From contig CAJOHR010000009.1 of assembly GCA_905234425.1 (NCBI GenBank), positions 1 through 42,144 on the forward strand: a stretch of 42,144 nucleotides of DNA. Direction: 5' to 3'. Below are positions 24,101 through 32,273 of the stretch, piece by piece. Source of the DNA: an uncultured Oscillospiraceae bacterium. GTDB lineage: Bacteria > Bacillota > Clostridia > Oscillospirales > Oscillospiraceae. Numbering within the stretch: the first letter of the stretch is position 1; each line of letters begins with the position of its first letter. A program made the translations under genes and the position numbers. Under the pieces are notes generated by a model. The model saw nothing but the letters and a program-made list of their open reading frames with translations. It was not told the origin of the DNA and did no database searches.

Positions 24101-24657
24101 TCGGGCAGGCTCAGAAGCTGCTCATAGACGGACTTGACGAGATCCGCCAGGGCCTCGTCGTCCCGTCCGCCGCCCAGGGTGTCGGTCAGCAGGAGGAAAT
24201 CGGGGTCCTTTTCCGCATAGGCGTCCTCCAGGACCAGGTCAAGCTGCCGGGCAAGCAGCTCCTCCCGCTCGCTGTCGTCCATGAGACGCTGGTCCGCGGG
24301 GATATCCAATATGTAGCCGTACTGCCGGATCAGGGCGCCGCAAAAGGCGTGGACCGTGGAGATCTGGCTCAGGTGGAGCAGCCGGAGCTGACGGCTCAGA
24401 TGGGCGTTCCCCGGGTCCCCCGCCAGGGCCTCGGTGATGGCGTCGGAGATCTTGGACCGGAGCTCCGCCGCCGCCGCGTTGGTGAAGGTGATGATCAAAA
24501 ACTGGTCGATGCTGTTCCCGTCCTCCAGGATCCGGCGGAGCACCCGCTCCACCAGGACCTTGGTCTTGCCGGAGCCGGCGGCGGCCGAGACCAGCAGGGT
24601 GCCGCCCCGGTTCTCCACCACATCCTTTTGCTGCCTTGTGAGCCGGACGTCAGCCAT
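21133..24657 (-). CDS. addA: ATP-dependent helicase/nuclease subunit A (AddA)
   Basis: AddA with AddB forms the Gram-positive counterpart of RecBCD: it unwinds and trims double-strand ends for RecA repair. The 1174-residue protein shows all superfamily 1A motifs: Walker A SAAAGSGKTK (Lys31), motif II VDEYQDSN, motif III VGDVKQSIYGFRQAEP, motif V TTMHRSKGLEYPVVF and motif VI LYVAMTRPKDY. The C-terminal RecB-type nuclease has LQGVVDAAW and VVDFKSDRV. Its start overlaps the end of addB by eight bases and its end overlaps the HAD gene by four. Confidence 0.98.
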   Translation of the reverse strand: MADVRLTRQQKDVVENRGGTLLVSAAAGSGKTKVLVERVLRRILEDGNSIDQFLIITFTNAAAAELRSKISDAITEALAGDPGNAHLSRQLRLLHLSQISTVHAFCGALIRQYGYILDIPADQRLMDDSEREELLARQLDLVLEDAYAEKDPDFLLLTDTLGGGRDDEALADLVKSVYEQLLSLPDPKRWIHSQDYRLDGDVGASPWGKLLLASARQQLQWLIQRYAWAVETMEGDELLEKQYLPLYRTHLSQLRAMLPVLDGPWDAIAGALTLEERRVAVRGYEDKPRLEAIQAVKKEGKKQLEAIRALFSRPEETLREEQNALASALKALLTLAERLDRRFSAEKRRKNRMDFSDQEHLAIRLLLKEDGTPTEVARQVSAQFVEIMVDEYQDSNRVQEAIFTAISAAGDSNRFLVGDVKQSIYGFRQAEPEMFLEKHRTYRPANEARDPEPRRLFLSSNFRSRPEILEAVNHTFGTVMSGAVGGMEYGPEERLVPGLPAYPEAPGPHVELHVLELQDLPQEQEETKYQREAKWVAGRILAMLQAKTLIRDGNDLRPVRPEDMAVLLRTRDPISVYAKAFKAAGIPVASEGGEDLFETPEVTVLVNLLRVISNPHQDVPLLAVLCSPLFRFSNTRLAAIRAGSDKKRFYDAMRDCREDWCQATVRYLESLRNRAGTESADRLVWALLHETSLLSAYSAMEGGQARRENLLAVYQLALSGASGGFLYVYQLLRILDRAAKSGTMVSAGSGRGVVLTTMHRSKGLEYPVVFLADLSRRFNHRDLTGSVLFDRELGLAAKITDPALRVRYPGLCYEALRRKKREELRSEELRILYVAMTRPKDYLIMTYAGDRTDSALTRLRTGAGLPAMAWAAASANCLGDWVLLSALNRMEAGALFRVCGRPECELHISQYPWEITYEKVENQTIASGISAAPEAQTAPAPPDPSAFLKTLTWEDPHKAATLVPSKVTATQLKGREKDTEAAEGAGVSARLPQLRRPGFLREAKGLTPTERGTAVHLFLQYASFSECRSEDGVEKEKLRLLDGAFMTETQLEAVKPETIVRLFRSELGQRMLSAEELIREYKFSLREDAGKYYDGVEGESLLLQGVVDAAWREPDGLRVVDFKSDRVTEATVMERAETYRGQLTAYRDALERIFGVPVQEMYLYFLAIGKEVKL

Positions 24658-27600
24658 GATCTTTCCCTCCCAACGCTTCCCAGAATTCCTTGGGTTTCAC
24701 GGTCTCCCGGTAGTTCTCCCGCCGGAAGCTCTTATCCTTCTGGCACACGGCGGCGTAGTCGCACCACTGGCAGGGGTCGTGGGCCGGGCCCCGGTAGAAG
24801 GGCTCCGGCGAAAACCGCCCGCTGTAGATCCGGTCCACCGCGTCCGTCATTTTCCTCAGAATAAAGTCCGACAGCAGCCCCAGCTGCTCCCGGGTGACGG
24901 CGTAGTCCCCCGCGCCGGATTTTGTCTTCCGGATGGGGAGATAGCTGCCGCCGGCGCCGTGCTCCATGGCCTCCAGCACCGCTTCCTCCCCCAGAACCAG
25001 GCCGGAGATCCGGTTTCCCCGGCTTCTACGCTCCTTCTCCGCCTCCTCCGGCGTCGCGGGCTTTTCAAGGGATATGTAGCCCCGCTTCGCCGGGAAATAG
25101 AGGGCTCCGGCGGGAATGGTTTTTCCCTCCCTGCCGGGAATATCCGCGTTTTGAAGGGCGAAAAGGTAGAGGAAGAGCTGCATTCCCACGCCGCCCAAAA
25201 GCTCCGTATAGTCGAATTTCTTGCTGCCGGATTTGTAGTCGATGATCCGGTAGAAGTCCCCCTCCAGGCTGTGCCACAGGTCTATCCGGTCCACGGTGCC
25301 GTCCAGACGGCCCTGGCCCAGGGTCCCCCGGACCGTCAGGGGTCCCAGGTCCTTTCCCCGGCCGAACTGGAGCTCAAAGCCCCTGGGCCGGAAGTCGGAT
25401 TCGGAGAGCTCCTTGGAAATCTCCGAGAGCAGCATCCCCGCCTCCTGCTCGTTGCGCCGGTAGAGGTACTGCTGCCGTTGGGTGAGCAGGGTGGGGTCCT
25501 GCATCCGGGTGGCGAGATAGGGCTCCATGTGAGTCCGGACCAGGGTTTCGCTCTCGGTCCGGTCCAGGGGCAGGGGCTTCGTCTCCAGCTCCCGGACGGT
25601 CTGCTCCAGGATGTAGTGGAGGAAGGTGCCGTATTCCGCCGCATCGAAGGCCGCCTCCCGCTGGGGCCTTGCCTTCAGGCCGTAATTTAAGAAAAAGCTC
25701 AGGGGGCAGTTCCCCAGGGCGTCCAGCTTGGAGGCCGTGAGGACGGCGGGCGCCCCGAAGAGCCGGGTGCTCAGGGGCTGAGGCACGATCAGCTCCCGGG
25801 GCGCCGAGGCCGCTTCGGCCCGCTCCACCGCCTGATGGAGGGGCGCGGATTCCTCCGCTGTCTCCCGGAGCGACCGGGCCAGGGCCGGATCCCCCTGCTC
25901 CCTGGCGGCAAAGTACACCGCCGCCAGGGTCTCCGGCGTCATGGCGTCCTCGGGAGCGTCTCCGGGGGACAGGACCGGTATGTCAGGGAACAGGGCCTGA
26001 AGCCTGCCGATGAGGAAGGAGGGCTGCAGGGTCTCCCCCGCCGAGGAAGCGGACCAGGACACGGTCAGGGCCTCGGTCGGGGCGGTGAGGGCGCTGTAGA
26101 GCTGGAGAAGCTGCCGCTCCATGGCCCCGTCCCCGTCGGGGGCCAGCTCCACGTCCATCTCATGGATCAGGATGGACCGCTCCCGCTCCGTCAGCAGGCT
26201 CCCGCCCAGGGACACCTGGGGGATGCTCCCGGCGTTGGCGCCCAGGACATAGAGGAATTTCGGCTCCGTGCCCCGGACGGCATCCACACCGCCAAAGGGG
26301 ACCACATCCAAGGCCGAGGGAATGGCGCTGAGGGAATATTGGCTCAGGGCCGTTTTCAGCAGGGTCAGCAGCTCCGGCGTGCCCTGGCCCGTCTCCCCCA
26401 GCACCAGCACCGTCTGCTCCAGGCACTCCATCAGGGTGTTCCAGACCTGGGCCGTCTCCTGGGCCTCCTCCAGCCTGCCCTCCGCCGTCAGGGTCTCGAT
26501 CCGGCGGCTGATCTGGCTGAACAGGTCGATTTCCTCCAAAAAGCGGTAGATGGCCGTGATCTGGTCCTTCACGGTCAGGGCGCCGGAGAGCCCCGCGGAC
26601 AGCCGGATCAGGGGCCGCACCGCCTGCTCCCGAAGGGCGTTGAGTCTTTCGAGTTCTTCCGTTGTTTCCTCGGTGAAGCGGCCGTCGAAGCCCTCGGGGT
26701 GCTCCGTCCAGACCGTCTGCCACTTGCTGCCCCGGATGGACCAGGTGAAGGCGTAGTTCTCCAGCAGGTCGCAGTCGTCCCTGGCCACGCCGCAGAAGTC
26801 CGTGCGGAGCCAGGCCGTCACGGTCTCCGGCTCCATGCCCTCCGTGGCCGCCTCCAGGCCAAGCTGCAGAAAGGCCGCCGCCGGATGGGCCGTCAGAGGC
26901 GTCCGGAGGCCAGTATAGAGGGGCACGCCGTAGTCCCGGCACACCGCCTCCAGCATGGGCGCGTACCCCGCCGCGTCTCCGGCAGCCACGGCCATGTCCC
27001 GCCAGCGCATGCCCTCCATGGCACGCCGCCGCAGCTCTGCGGCGCAGTGGCGGCACTCGGTCAGCAGGTCGGGCGCGGACACCAGGGAGATGCGATCGCA
27101 TTTCCCCCCATAGGGCGCGGCGTGGTAGGCGTAGAGATTTTGTTCCAGATATGTAAGCTCGGGCGGAAGGGACCGGGCAAACCGGCAGTATTCCTTCTGC
27201 ACAGGCTGTCCAGCGGCGGCAGCCATGCGAATAAGGCGGGTCACCGTATCCTGTCCCGGGGCAAAGAGGCTCATATTTGTCTCGTCGGCGGGGACCGTCA
27301 CCGTCACTTCTGACCCCCGGCGGAGCAGGGCGTCCAGTACTCCAAGCTCCTGGGCGGAGAAGTCCGTGAAGCCGTCCACGAAGAAGCAGCGGCCCTCCGG
27401 GTAGTCCGTATCCAGAAGGGTTTCCCGGAGCTCGCCCAGCAGGTCCCCCGGGTCTCCGGCGCCCTGGGCCATGACGGCGTCGTAGGCCCCCATGATCTCC
27501 CCAAGCTCCCGGAGCTTCTGGCGAAAGGCCCCCTCGGTTTTCCCCGCGGCCTCCAGGAGCTTTTCCGGGGTGACGCCGTAGGCCTTGAACTCGTCGATCA

Positions 27601-27967
27601 TTTGGACGGCGCTGCCCAGGAAATCCGGCCTGGCCGCCACGGAGGCAAACACCTTCAGCCGGGAGCTGATGGAGGAAAGGGCCAATCGGGCCGTGAGGAT
27701 CCTGCCCGCCCGGTCCAGGGTGGTTCCGGCGCAGCCTCCGTAGAGGGACCGGACCCGGCTGGCCAGCCGGGTGAAGCTCAGAACCTCCGCGGAATAGCTG
27801 ATCCCGTCGCCGCAGGTCTCGCTGAGCAGCCGCTCCATGTGGTGGCTGAGCTGCTCCGGCACGATCAGGATCCGCCGGGACATGCCCTCCGCAGGGCAGG
27901 CCCGAAGGTCCTGCAGCAGCCGGGTGGTCTTGCCGGTCTTTCCCCGGCCCAGGATCAGTTTCAGCAT
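24650..27967 (-). CDS. addB: ATP-dependent helicase/nuclease subunit B (AddB)
   Basis: This 1105-residue partner of AddA has a vestigial helicase and a second nuclease. The Walker A is LILGRGKTGKTTRLL at the N-terminus. The C-terminal nuclease region has LDGTVDRIDLW and YRIIDYKSGSKKF. The iron-sulfur ligands are visible as a Cys in LDALGNCPLSFF and the cluster PCQWCDYAAVC near the end, as in Bacillus AddB. The ATG at 27967 has AAAGGAGG. A sigma-A promoter lies at 28179-28207, and a family A repeat sits in the long leader. Confidence 0.97.
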   Translation of the reverse strand: MLKLILGRGKTGKTTRLLQDLRACPAEGMSRRILIVPEQLSHHMERLLSETCGDGISYSAEVLSFTRLASRVRSLYGGCAGTTLDRAGRILTARLALSSISSRLKVFASVAARPDFLGSAVQMIDEFKAYGVTPEKLLEAAGKTEGAFRQKLRELGEIMGAYDAVMAQGAGDPGDLLGELRETLLDTDYPEGRCFFVDGFTDFSAQELGVLDALLRRGSEVTVTVPADETNMSLFAPGQDTVTRLIRMAAAAGQPVQKEYCRFARSLPPELTYLEQNLYAYHAAPYGGKCDRISLVSAPDLLTECRHCAAELRRRAMEGMRWRDMAVAAGDAAGYAPMLEAVCRDYGVPLYTGLRTPLTAHPAAAFLQLGLEAATEGMEPETVTAWLRTDFCGVARDDCDLLENYAFTWSIRGSKWQTVWTEHPEGFDGRFTEETTEELERLNALREQAVRPLIRLSAGLSGALTVKDQITAIYRFLEEIDLFSQISRRIETLTAEGRLEEAQETAQVWNTLMECLEQTVLVLGETGQGTPELLTLLKTALSQYSLSAIPSALDVVPFGGVDAVRGTEPKFLYVLGANAGSIPQVSLGGSLLTERERSILIHEMDVELAPDGDGAMERQLLQLYSALTAPTEALTVSWSASSAGETLQPSFLIGRLQALFPDIPVLSPGDAPEDAMTPETLAAVYFAAREQGDPALARSLRETAEESAPLHQAVERAEAASAPRELIVPQPLSTRLFGAPAVLTASKLDALGNCPLSFFLNYGLKARPQREAAFDAAEYGTFLHYILEQTVRELETKPLPLDRTESETLVRTHMEPYLATRMQDPTLLTQRQQYLYRRNEQEAGMLLSEISKELSESDFRPRGFELQFGRGKDLGPLTVRGTLGQGRLDGTVDRIDLWHSLEGDFYRIIDYKSGSKKFDYTELLGGVGMQLFLYLFALQNADIPGREGKTIPAGALYFPAKRGYISLEKPATPEEAEKERRSRGNRISGLVLGEEAVLEAMEHGAGGSYLPIRKTKSGAGDYAVTREQLGLLSDFILRKMTDAVDRIYSGRFSPEPFYRGPAHDPCQWCDYAAVCQKDKSFRRENYRETVKPKEFWEALGGKDHG

Positions 27968-28011
27968 GGGTATCCTCCTTTGGGGCGGTTTGATACGTTT
28001 GCAGATTGGAA

Positions 28012-28127
28012 TTTGTCGAGGTATGTTGCGTCACCTGAGAGGTATGTTGCGTCATCCTGAGCGCAGCGAAGGATCTTTCCTTCCCGGTTGACGCTAGATT
28101 CTTCGTCGCTGCGCTCCTCAGAATGAC
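28012..28127. repeat. Intergenic repeat family A, copy 3
   Basis: Runs from TTGTCGAGGTATGTTGCGTC to CTCAGAATGAC. It is a near-exact inverted copy of window bases 1-113 and lies in the untranslated leader between the addB promoter and addB, so it would be transcribed as a long hairpin. The left boundary is good to a few bases. Confidence 0.85.
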
Positions 28128-28178
28128 AGGGGTGCTCAATGACCCCGACAAATCCCAATTGTCATTTGACTCCCTGCA

Positions 28179-28207
28179 ATTATAGCATATTTCCCGAAGT
28201 CTGTCAC
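28179..28207 (-). promoter_or_regulatory. Sigma-A promoter of addB-addA
   Basis: Minus strand: GTGACA (28207-28202), a 17-base spacer and a perfect TATAAT (28184-28179). The -35 overlaps the last codons of spoIIR. This gives addAB vegetative expression independent of spoIIR. Confidence 0.8.
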
Positions 28208-28860
28208 CGGGTACTGTTGTTCCCCTCCCTGCTGCGGAACCAGCCAAGGAAATCCTCCAGGAGCTCCAGGGAGCGGAATTTCAGCTCGTATTCCGGGGTG
28301 TCCCGCTCCAGGATCTGCAACAGCTCCGGGTCCAGGCCCCCGGAAACCGCCACCGCCCGGCGGTCGCTGACCGTGGCGGCGGCACAGAGCTGGGGATAGA
28401 CCACGCACCACCAGTTATGGCCCGCGCCCTGGCCGATGGTCACGCGAAGGGCGTCATAGTACCCGCCCGGCAGGGAGAAGCCCCCGTAGTCCCGGGTAGT
28501 GAACAGCTCCCGCTGCAAGGTCACCCGGGCGGTCTCCGAAAAGCCCTCAGCCGCCAGCGCCTCGTTTGCCGCCAGGGTCAGGGCGTCCCGGTGGGCGGAA
28601 AGCGCTTCTCTGGCCTCTAAAGGGCTTTCGCAGTCCCGCAGGAAGCCGGAGGCCTCCGCAAGCACCGCGTCCCGTACCTCCAGCTTCACCGCCTGGTCCT
28701 GCTCGGAATCGGAATTGGCCACCACGTGGAGCCGGATCATGCTCCCCGCGATCCGCTGCTGCTGCCGCTCCATGGCCGTTCCCCAGGCCAGGAGCATAGC
28801 CAGTCCCAGGAGTATGGCCAGCTCCGCTTTCGGCAGGCCCTTTTTGTGCTTCCATGTCAT
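28204..28860 (-). CDS. spoIIR: Stage II sporulation protein R
   Basis: SpoIIR is made in the forespore and signals across the septum to the SpoIIGA protease, which activates sigma-E. The 218-residue protein has an N-terminal membrane/signal segment (about 13-30). The hallmark RLHVVANSDSEQDQAVKLEV follows near residues 43-62. GYYDALRVTIGQGAGHNWWC and the downstream VVYPQLC are the family core. The ATG at 28860 has only a short GGTGA as SD, located at the base of a strong hairpin. It lies between ispE and addB on the same strand. The C-terminal tail is short and basic. Confidence 0.96.
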   Translation of the reverse strand: MTWKHKKGLPKAELAILLGLAMLLAWGTAMERQQQRIAGSMIRLHVVANSDSEQDQAVKLEVRDAVLAEASGFLRDCESPLEAREALSAHRDALTLAANEALAAEGFSETARVTLQRELFTTRDYGGFSLPGGYYDALRVTIGQGAGHNWWCVVYPQLCAAATVSDRRAVAVSGGLDPELLQILERDTPEYELKFRSLELLEDFLGWFRSREGNNSTR

Positions 28861-28907
28861 AAAAAATCACCGTCCATGCCGTATTCTCTCGAATACAGTA
28901 TGGACGG
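28861..28907 (-). terminator. ispE terminator overlapping the spoIIR ribosome-binding region
   Basis: A 17-base stem (28870-28886 with 28891-28907, one mismatch and one wobble on the minus strand, loop GAGA) is followed by TGATTTTTT and then directly by the spoIIR ATG. It reads as a terminator for ispE. The GGTGA serving spoIIR sits at the stem base, so readthrough RNA would have a hidden start. Confidence 0.65.
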
Positions 28908-28919
28908 TAACGGTAAACT

Positions 28920-29777
28920 TTAGACAGGCGCCGTCAAAAATGTGTCGGGGTAGACGGGGCGCAGGGTCTCATAGACGGCTTTGGCGGCGGCGGGATCCTC
29001 AAACAGCCCGAACACCGTGGGGCCGGAGCCCGTCATGGCGGCGCCCAATGCGCTGCCCGAGAGCATGGTCTCCCGGATTTCCCGGATCTCGGGATGGTCC
29101 GCCTCCACAATGGGCTCGAACACGTTGCAGAGCAGGGACGCGGCCTTGACCAGATCTCCGGCGGCGATGGCGTCCGTCATGGCCTTGGTATCGGGCCGCC
29201 GGGTGATCTCCGCCCTGTCCACCGCCCGGAACAGGGCCGGGGTGGAAATGGGGAAATTCGGTTTACATAACACTATTTCACAGTGGGGAAACGGGGAAAG
29301 CCGTGTCAGGATCTGGCCCTTTTCCCGGGCCAGGGCTGTGCCGCCGAAGAGGGCGAAGGGCACGTCGGAGCCCACCTGCTCCGCGATGGCATAGAGGGTC
29401 TCCTCCGGAATCGGCCTGCCGTAATAGTCCTGGAGCAGCCGGAGCACGGCGGCGCCGTCGGCGCTGCCGCCGCCCATACCGGCGCAGACCGGCGTCCTTT
29501 TTTGGATCTCCACCGTCAGGCCTTCGCAGTCCATGCCGGCAGCCTCGAAAAACAGGGCCGCGGCCCTCCAGGCAATGTTGCTGTCGTCCCGGGGCATCTC
29601 TCCCCCCTCCCCAACCAGGGCCCAGGGCTTCCCGGTTCCCAGGGTCAGGGTGACTTCATCTCCCAGGGTGATCTCCTGCATGACCATCTCAAGATTGTGG
29701 TAGCCGTCGGGACGGCGGCCCACCACGTCCAGGGTCAGGTTCAGCTTGGCGTGGGCGATGGCATAAAGTGTGGTCAT
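28920..29777 (-). CDS. ispE: 4-diphosphocytidyl-2-C-methyl-D-erythritol kinase
   Basis: IspE phosphorylates CDP-methylerythritol in the MEP isoprenoid pathway. The 285-residue GHMP kinase has AHAKLNLTLDVVGRRPDGYH at the N-terminus (Lys11), the phosphate loop PVCAGMGGGSADGAAVL (96-112), GSDVPFALFGG with the catalytic Asp, and the C-terminal AMTGSGPTVFGLF. The start overlaps the stop of the DUF1015 gene by ATGA. It ends in the hairpin in front of spoIIR. Confidence 0.97.
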   Translation of the reverse strand: MTTLYAIAHAKLNLTLDVVGRRPDGYHNLEMVMQEITLGDEVTLTLGTGKPWALVGEGGEMPRDDSNIAWRAAALFFEAAGMDCEGLTVEIQKRTPVCAGMGGGSADGAAVLRLLQDYYGRPIPEETLYAIAEQVGSDVPFALFGGTALAREKGQILTRLSPFPHCEIVLCKPNFPISTPALFRAVDRAEITRRPDTKAMTDAIAAGDLVKAASLLCNVFEPIVEADHPEIREIRETMLSGSALGAAMTGSGPTVFGLFEDPAAAKAVYETLRPVYPDTFLTAPV

Positions 29778-31003
29778 TGCCGCCGCTTCCCCTCCAGATA
29801 GTATCGTTTCTCCCGGGCCTCTCCCATGGAGAAGGTTTTCCGCGGCAGCACGCCGCCCTGGAGCACCCCGGGAAACAGGGAGGATTTCTCCATGCCCGGC
29901 AGGATCAGGCCCACCGCGTCGGGCTTCCGGGCCAGGTCCCGCACCACGTCCTCCCCGTGGATGTAGTCCATGGCGCCGCCCTGTTCCGCCGTGTATCGGT
30001 CCAGGAAGGGCTGGAGGATGGCGATGGCCAGGGGGCTTTCCTCCCGGCTGAGATACACGGTTTTTTCTCCCTCGGATGTAACCGCTGCGATGGGATACCC
30101 GTCCCGGACGGAAATCCCATCCAGGGCGGAGAGAAAGTCCCCGGGGTCCACGCCGCTGAGGACCCGATGGATGGGCTCAAAGGCGATGGCCGGATCGTGG
30201 ATGTTTTCCAGCTCCACCAGGGCGTACCGGGCGGGATGATGCAGCAGGTCGTCCCCGGAGAGGCTTTTCTTCAAATCCTCCCAGCAGGCCTTGGCAGCGG
30301 CCAGGGAGTGGTTCCCGTCGCCCACGGCGAAGGCCATGGCGTTGGCCGCGCCCTGCTCCGCCGTGACGGCCTGGATGTAGTCCGACACGGCCCCGTTCAC
30401 AAGGCCCACCCCCAGGCCGGAGACGGCCCAGCCGGTGATATGGCCACCGTCCTCCATGAGGTCGAAGTCGTAGAGCTTCTCGGACCTGGCCTCTTTCGCG
30501 GCGGTGAGGATGGCGTCCTTCCGGTCGTCGCAGAGCAGCAGCACGTGGGGACATTCCAGCTTGGCCCCCTCCAGGAGCCGCTGCCGGGGCGGGATGCGCT
30601 CCAATACGGTGCCCTCGGTGGCCCGGATCCTGGCCCCGCAGCCGGGGGTGAAGTCGTAATCCTCCAGGTCCACCTGGCCCACCAGGCCACGGCGGACCGC
30701 GCCGCTTTGCATGGTCCGCTCCAGATAGACGAAGCTCCTGCGGCAGACCTTGAACAGCCCCTGGGCCAGATACTGCTCCATGGCCCCGTGGATCTTCGGC
30801 AGCCGCTCCGCCGCCCCGTCCCGGCGGAGATAGGCCTCCGGGATGATCATGTGCAGGGTGGAGGGCGCGTCGCCCACGAAGTCCGACACCCGATCCCAGT
30901 ATTCCGGCTGGGAGGAGAACTGATCGCAGGCCACGCAGGCCCATTTCTTCATAGAGATCCCCTGGGGGATCAGAATATCCGCCGCGTGAAAGCAATTGTG
31001 CAT
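29774..31003 (-). CDS. DUF1015 family protein
   Basis: This is a 409-residue soluble protein of an uncharacterised family often placed beside metabolic genes. Typical segments are CDQFSSQPEYWDRV near the start, SFVYLERTM, and the conserved FAVGDGNHSLAAAKACWE. No signal or membrane segment is visible. I chose the ATG at 31003 because GGAGGG lies six bases upstream; a frame to 31024 starts inside the SD. It overlaps ispE by four bases, so it is cotranscribed with it, but no functional link to isoprenoids is known to me. Confidence 0.9.
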   Translation of the reverse strand: MHNCFHAADILIPQGISMKKWACVACDQFSSQPEYWDRVSDFVGDAPSTLHMIIPEAYLRRDGAAERLPKIHGAMEQYLAQGLFKVCRRSFVYLERTMQSGAVRRGLVGQVDLEDYDFTPGCGARIRATEGTVLERIPPRQRLLEGAKLECPHVLLLCDDRKDAILTAAKEARSEKLYDFDLMEDGGHITGWAVSGLGVGLVNGAVSDYIQAVTAEQGAANAMAFAVGDGNHSLAAAKACWEDLKKSLSGDDLLHHPARYALVELENIHDPAIAFEPIHRVLSGVDPGDFLSALDGISVRDGYPIAAVTSEGEKTVYLSREESPLAIAILQPFLDRYTAEQGGAMDYIHGEDVVRDLARKPDAVGLILPGMEKSSLFPGVLQGGVLPRKTFSMGEAREKRYYLEGKRRQ

Positions 31004-31058
31004 GGTATTCCCTCCTGGATACAATCAACAACAGGATGCCGGTACAGCGCGAAATCAC

Positions 31059-31088
31059 AAAAACCGGGGCGTGGCAGGACCACGCCCC
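31059..31088 (-). terminator. Terminator of lrp-aminotransferase
   Basis: 9-bp stem GGGGCGTGG/CCACGCCCC (31066-31074, 31080-31088) followed on the minus strand by GGTTTTTG. Confidence 0.85.
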
Positions 31089-31097
31089 AAAAACGTA

Positions 31098-32273
31098 TCA
31101 TGCTTTTTTCAGGCTGTCAAGGAAAAGCTCGATCCGCCGGAGGGCCTCCTCCAGATTTTGCATACTGGCGGCGTAGCACATGCGGACGAAGCCCTCGCCG
31201 CTCTCGCCGAAGGCATTTCCGGCGATGCAGGCCACCTTCTGCTCCACCAGGAGCCGTTCGCAGAACTCCTCGGAGGACAGGCCTGTGGACTTTATGGAGG
31301 GGAACACATAGAAGGCCCCTCTGGGCTCGAAGCAGTCGAGGCCCAGCTTTCGGAGGCCGCTGACCAGAAACCGGCGGCGGCCGTCGTACTCCTCCTTCAT
31401 GGCCTCGATGTCCCCGTCCCCGTTCCGGAGTGCCTCGATGGCGGCATACTGGCTGGTGGTGGGGGCGGACATGATGGCGTACTGGTGGATCTTGGTCATC
31501 TGGCCGATGAGCTCCCTGGGTCCGCAGGCGTAGCCCAGACGCCAGCCGGTCATGGAATAGCACTTGGACATTCCGTTGACCACGATGGTCCTGTCCCGCA
31601 TCTCCGGGATGTTGGCCATGGAGACGTGGTGCCGGCCGTAGGTCAGCTCGGCGTAGATCTCGTCGGACAGAACGATGATGTCCTTCTCGAGCAGAATGGG
31701 GACCAGCTTCTGAAGGTCCTCCAGCTCCATGATGCCGCCGGTGGGGTTGGAGGGGAAGGGCAGCACCAGAGCCTTGGTTTTCGGCGTGATGGCCGCCTCC
31801 AGCTGCTCCGGGCTCAGCCGGAACTCGTTGTCCGCCACCAGGGGAATGGGCACGGGCACGCCGGAGGCCAGGGAGGCGATGGGGCCGTAGCAGACGAAGG
31901 AGGGCTCCGGGATCAGGATCTCGTCTCCGGGATTGGTGATGCAGCGTATGGCCAGGTCGATGGCCTCGCTGCCGCCCACGGTGACCACCACCTCGTCGTC
32001 CGGGTTGTAGCGGAGGTCAAAGCGCCGGGAGAGGTAGCTGCAGATCTCCTTCCGCACATCGGTCATGCCGGCGTTGGAGGTATACTTGGTAAAGCCCTTC
32101 TCCAGGGAGTAGATGCCCGCGTCCCGGATGTGCCAGGGCGTCTGGAAGTCCGGCTCGCCCACGCCCAGGGAGATGGCGTCGGTCATGTTCTCCAGAATGT
32201 CAAAGAACTTCCGGATGCCGGAGGGCTTAATATCCTGGACCCGTTGAGAAATCACTTGGCTGTAGTCGATCAT
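31098..32273 (-). CDS. PLP-dependent aminotransferase, class I/II
   Basis: This 391-residue fold-type I aminotransferase interconverts amino and 2-oxo acids. VTVGGSEAIDLAIR binds the cofactor phosphate. PFPSNPTGG and LSDEIYAELTY hold the Asn and Asp/Tyr contacts. The Schiff-base Lys is Lys237 in NGMSKCYSMTGWRLGY, and Arg in GEGFVRMCYA would bind the substrate carboxylate. It resembles the PatA/AlaT/aspartate aminotransferase group, and the exact substrate is uncertain. The ATGA overlap with an Lrp-type regulator suggests control by an amino acid. Confidence 0.93.
   Translation of the reverse strand: MIDYSQVISQRVQDIKPSGIRKFFDILENMTDAISLGVGEPDFQTPWHIRDAGIYSLEKGFTKYTSNAGMTDVRKEICSYLSRRFDLRYNPDDEVVVTVGGSEAIDLAIRCITNPGDEILIPEPSFVCYGPIASLASGVPVPIPLVADNEFRLSPEQLEAAITPKTKALVLPFPSNPTGGIMELEDLQKLVPILLEKDIIVLSDEIYAELTYGRHHVSMANIPEMRDRTIVVNGMSKCYSMTGWRLGYACGPRELIGQMTKIHQYAIMSAPTTSQYAAIEALRNGDGDIEAMKEEYDGRRRFLVSGLRKLGLDCFEPRGAFYVFPSIKSTGLSSEEFCERLLVEQKVACIAGNAFGESGEGFVRMCYAASMQNLEEALRRIELFLDSLKKA

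Noticed and set aside
26160..28247. 695-codon minus-strand frame overlapping addB
   Set aside because: It is out of frame with the clear AddB protein, is Gly/Arg/Pro-rich and runs through repeat A.
28861..28900. A sigma-F promoter for spoIIR
   Set aside because: GGTGATTTT fits a -10 but lies too close to the ATG, and other placements (CATACTG with GTCTA at 18 bases) are weak, so no site is claimed.
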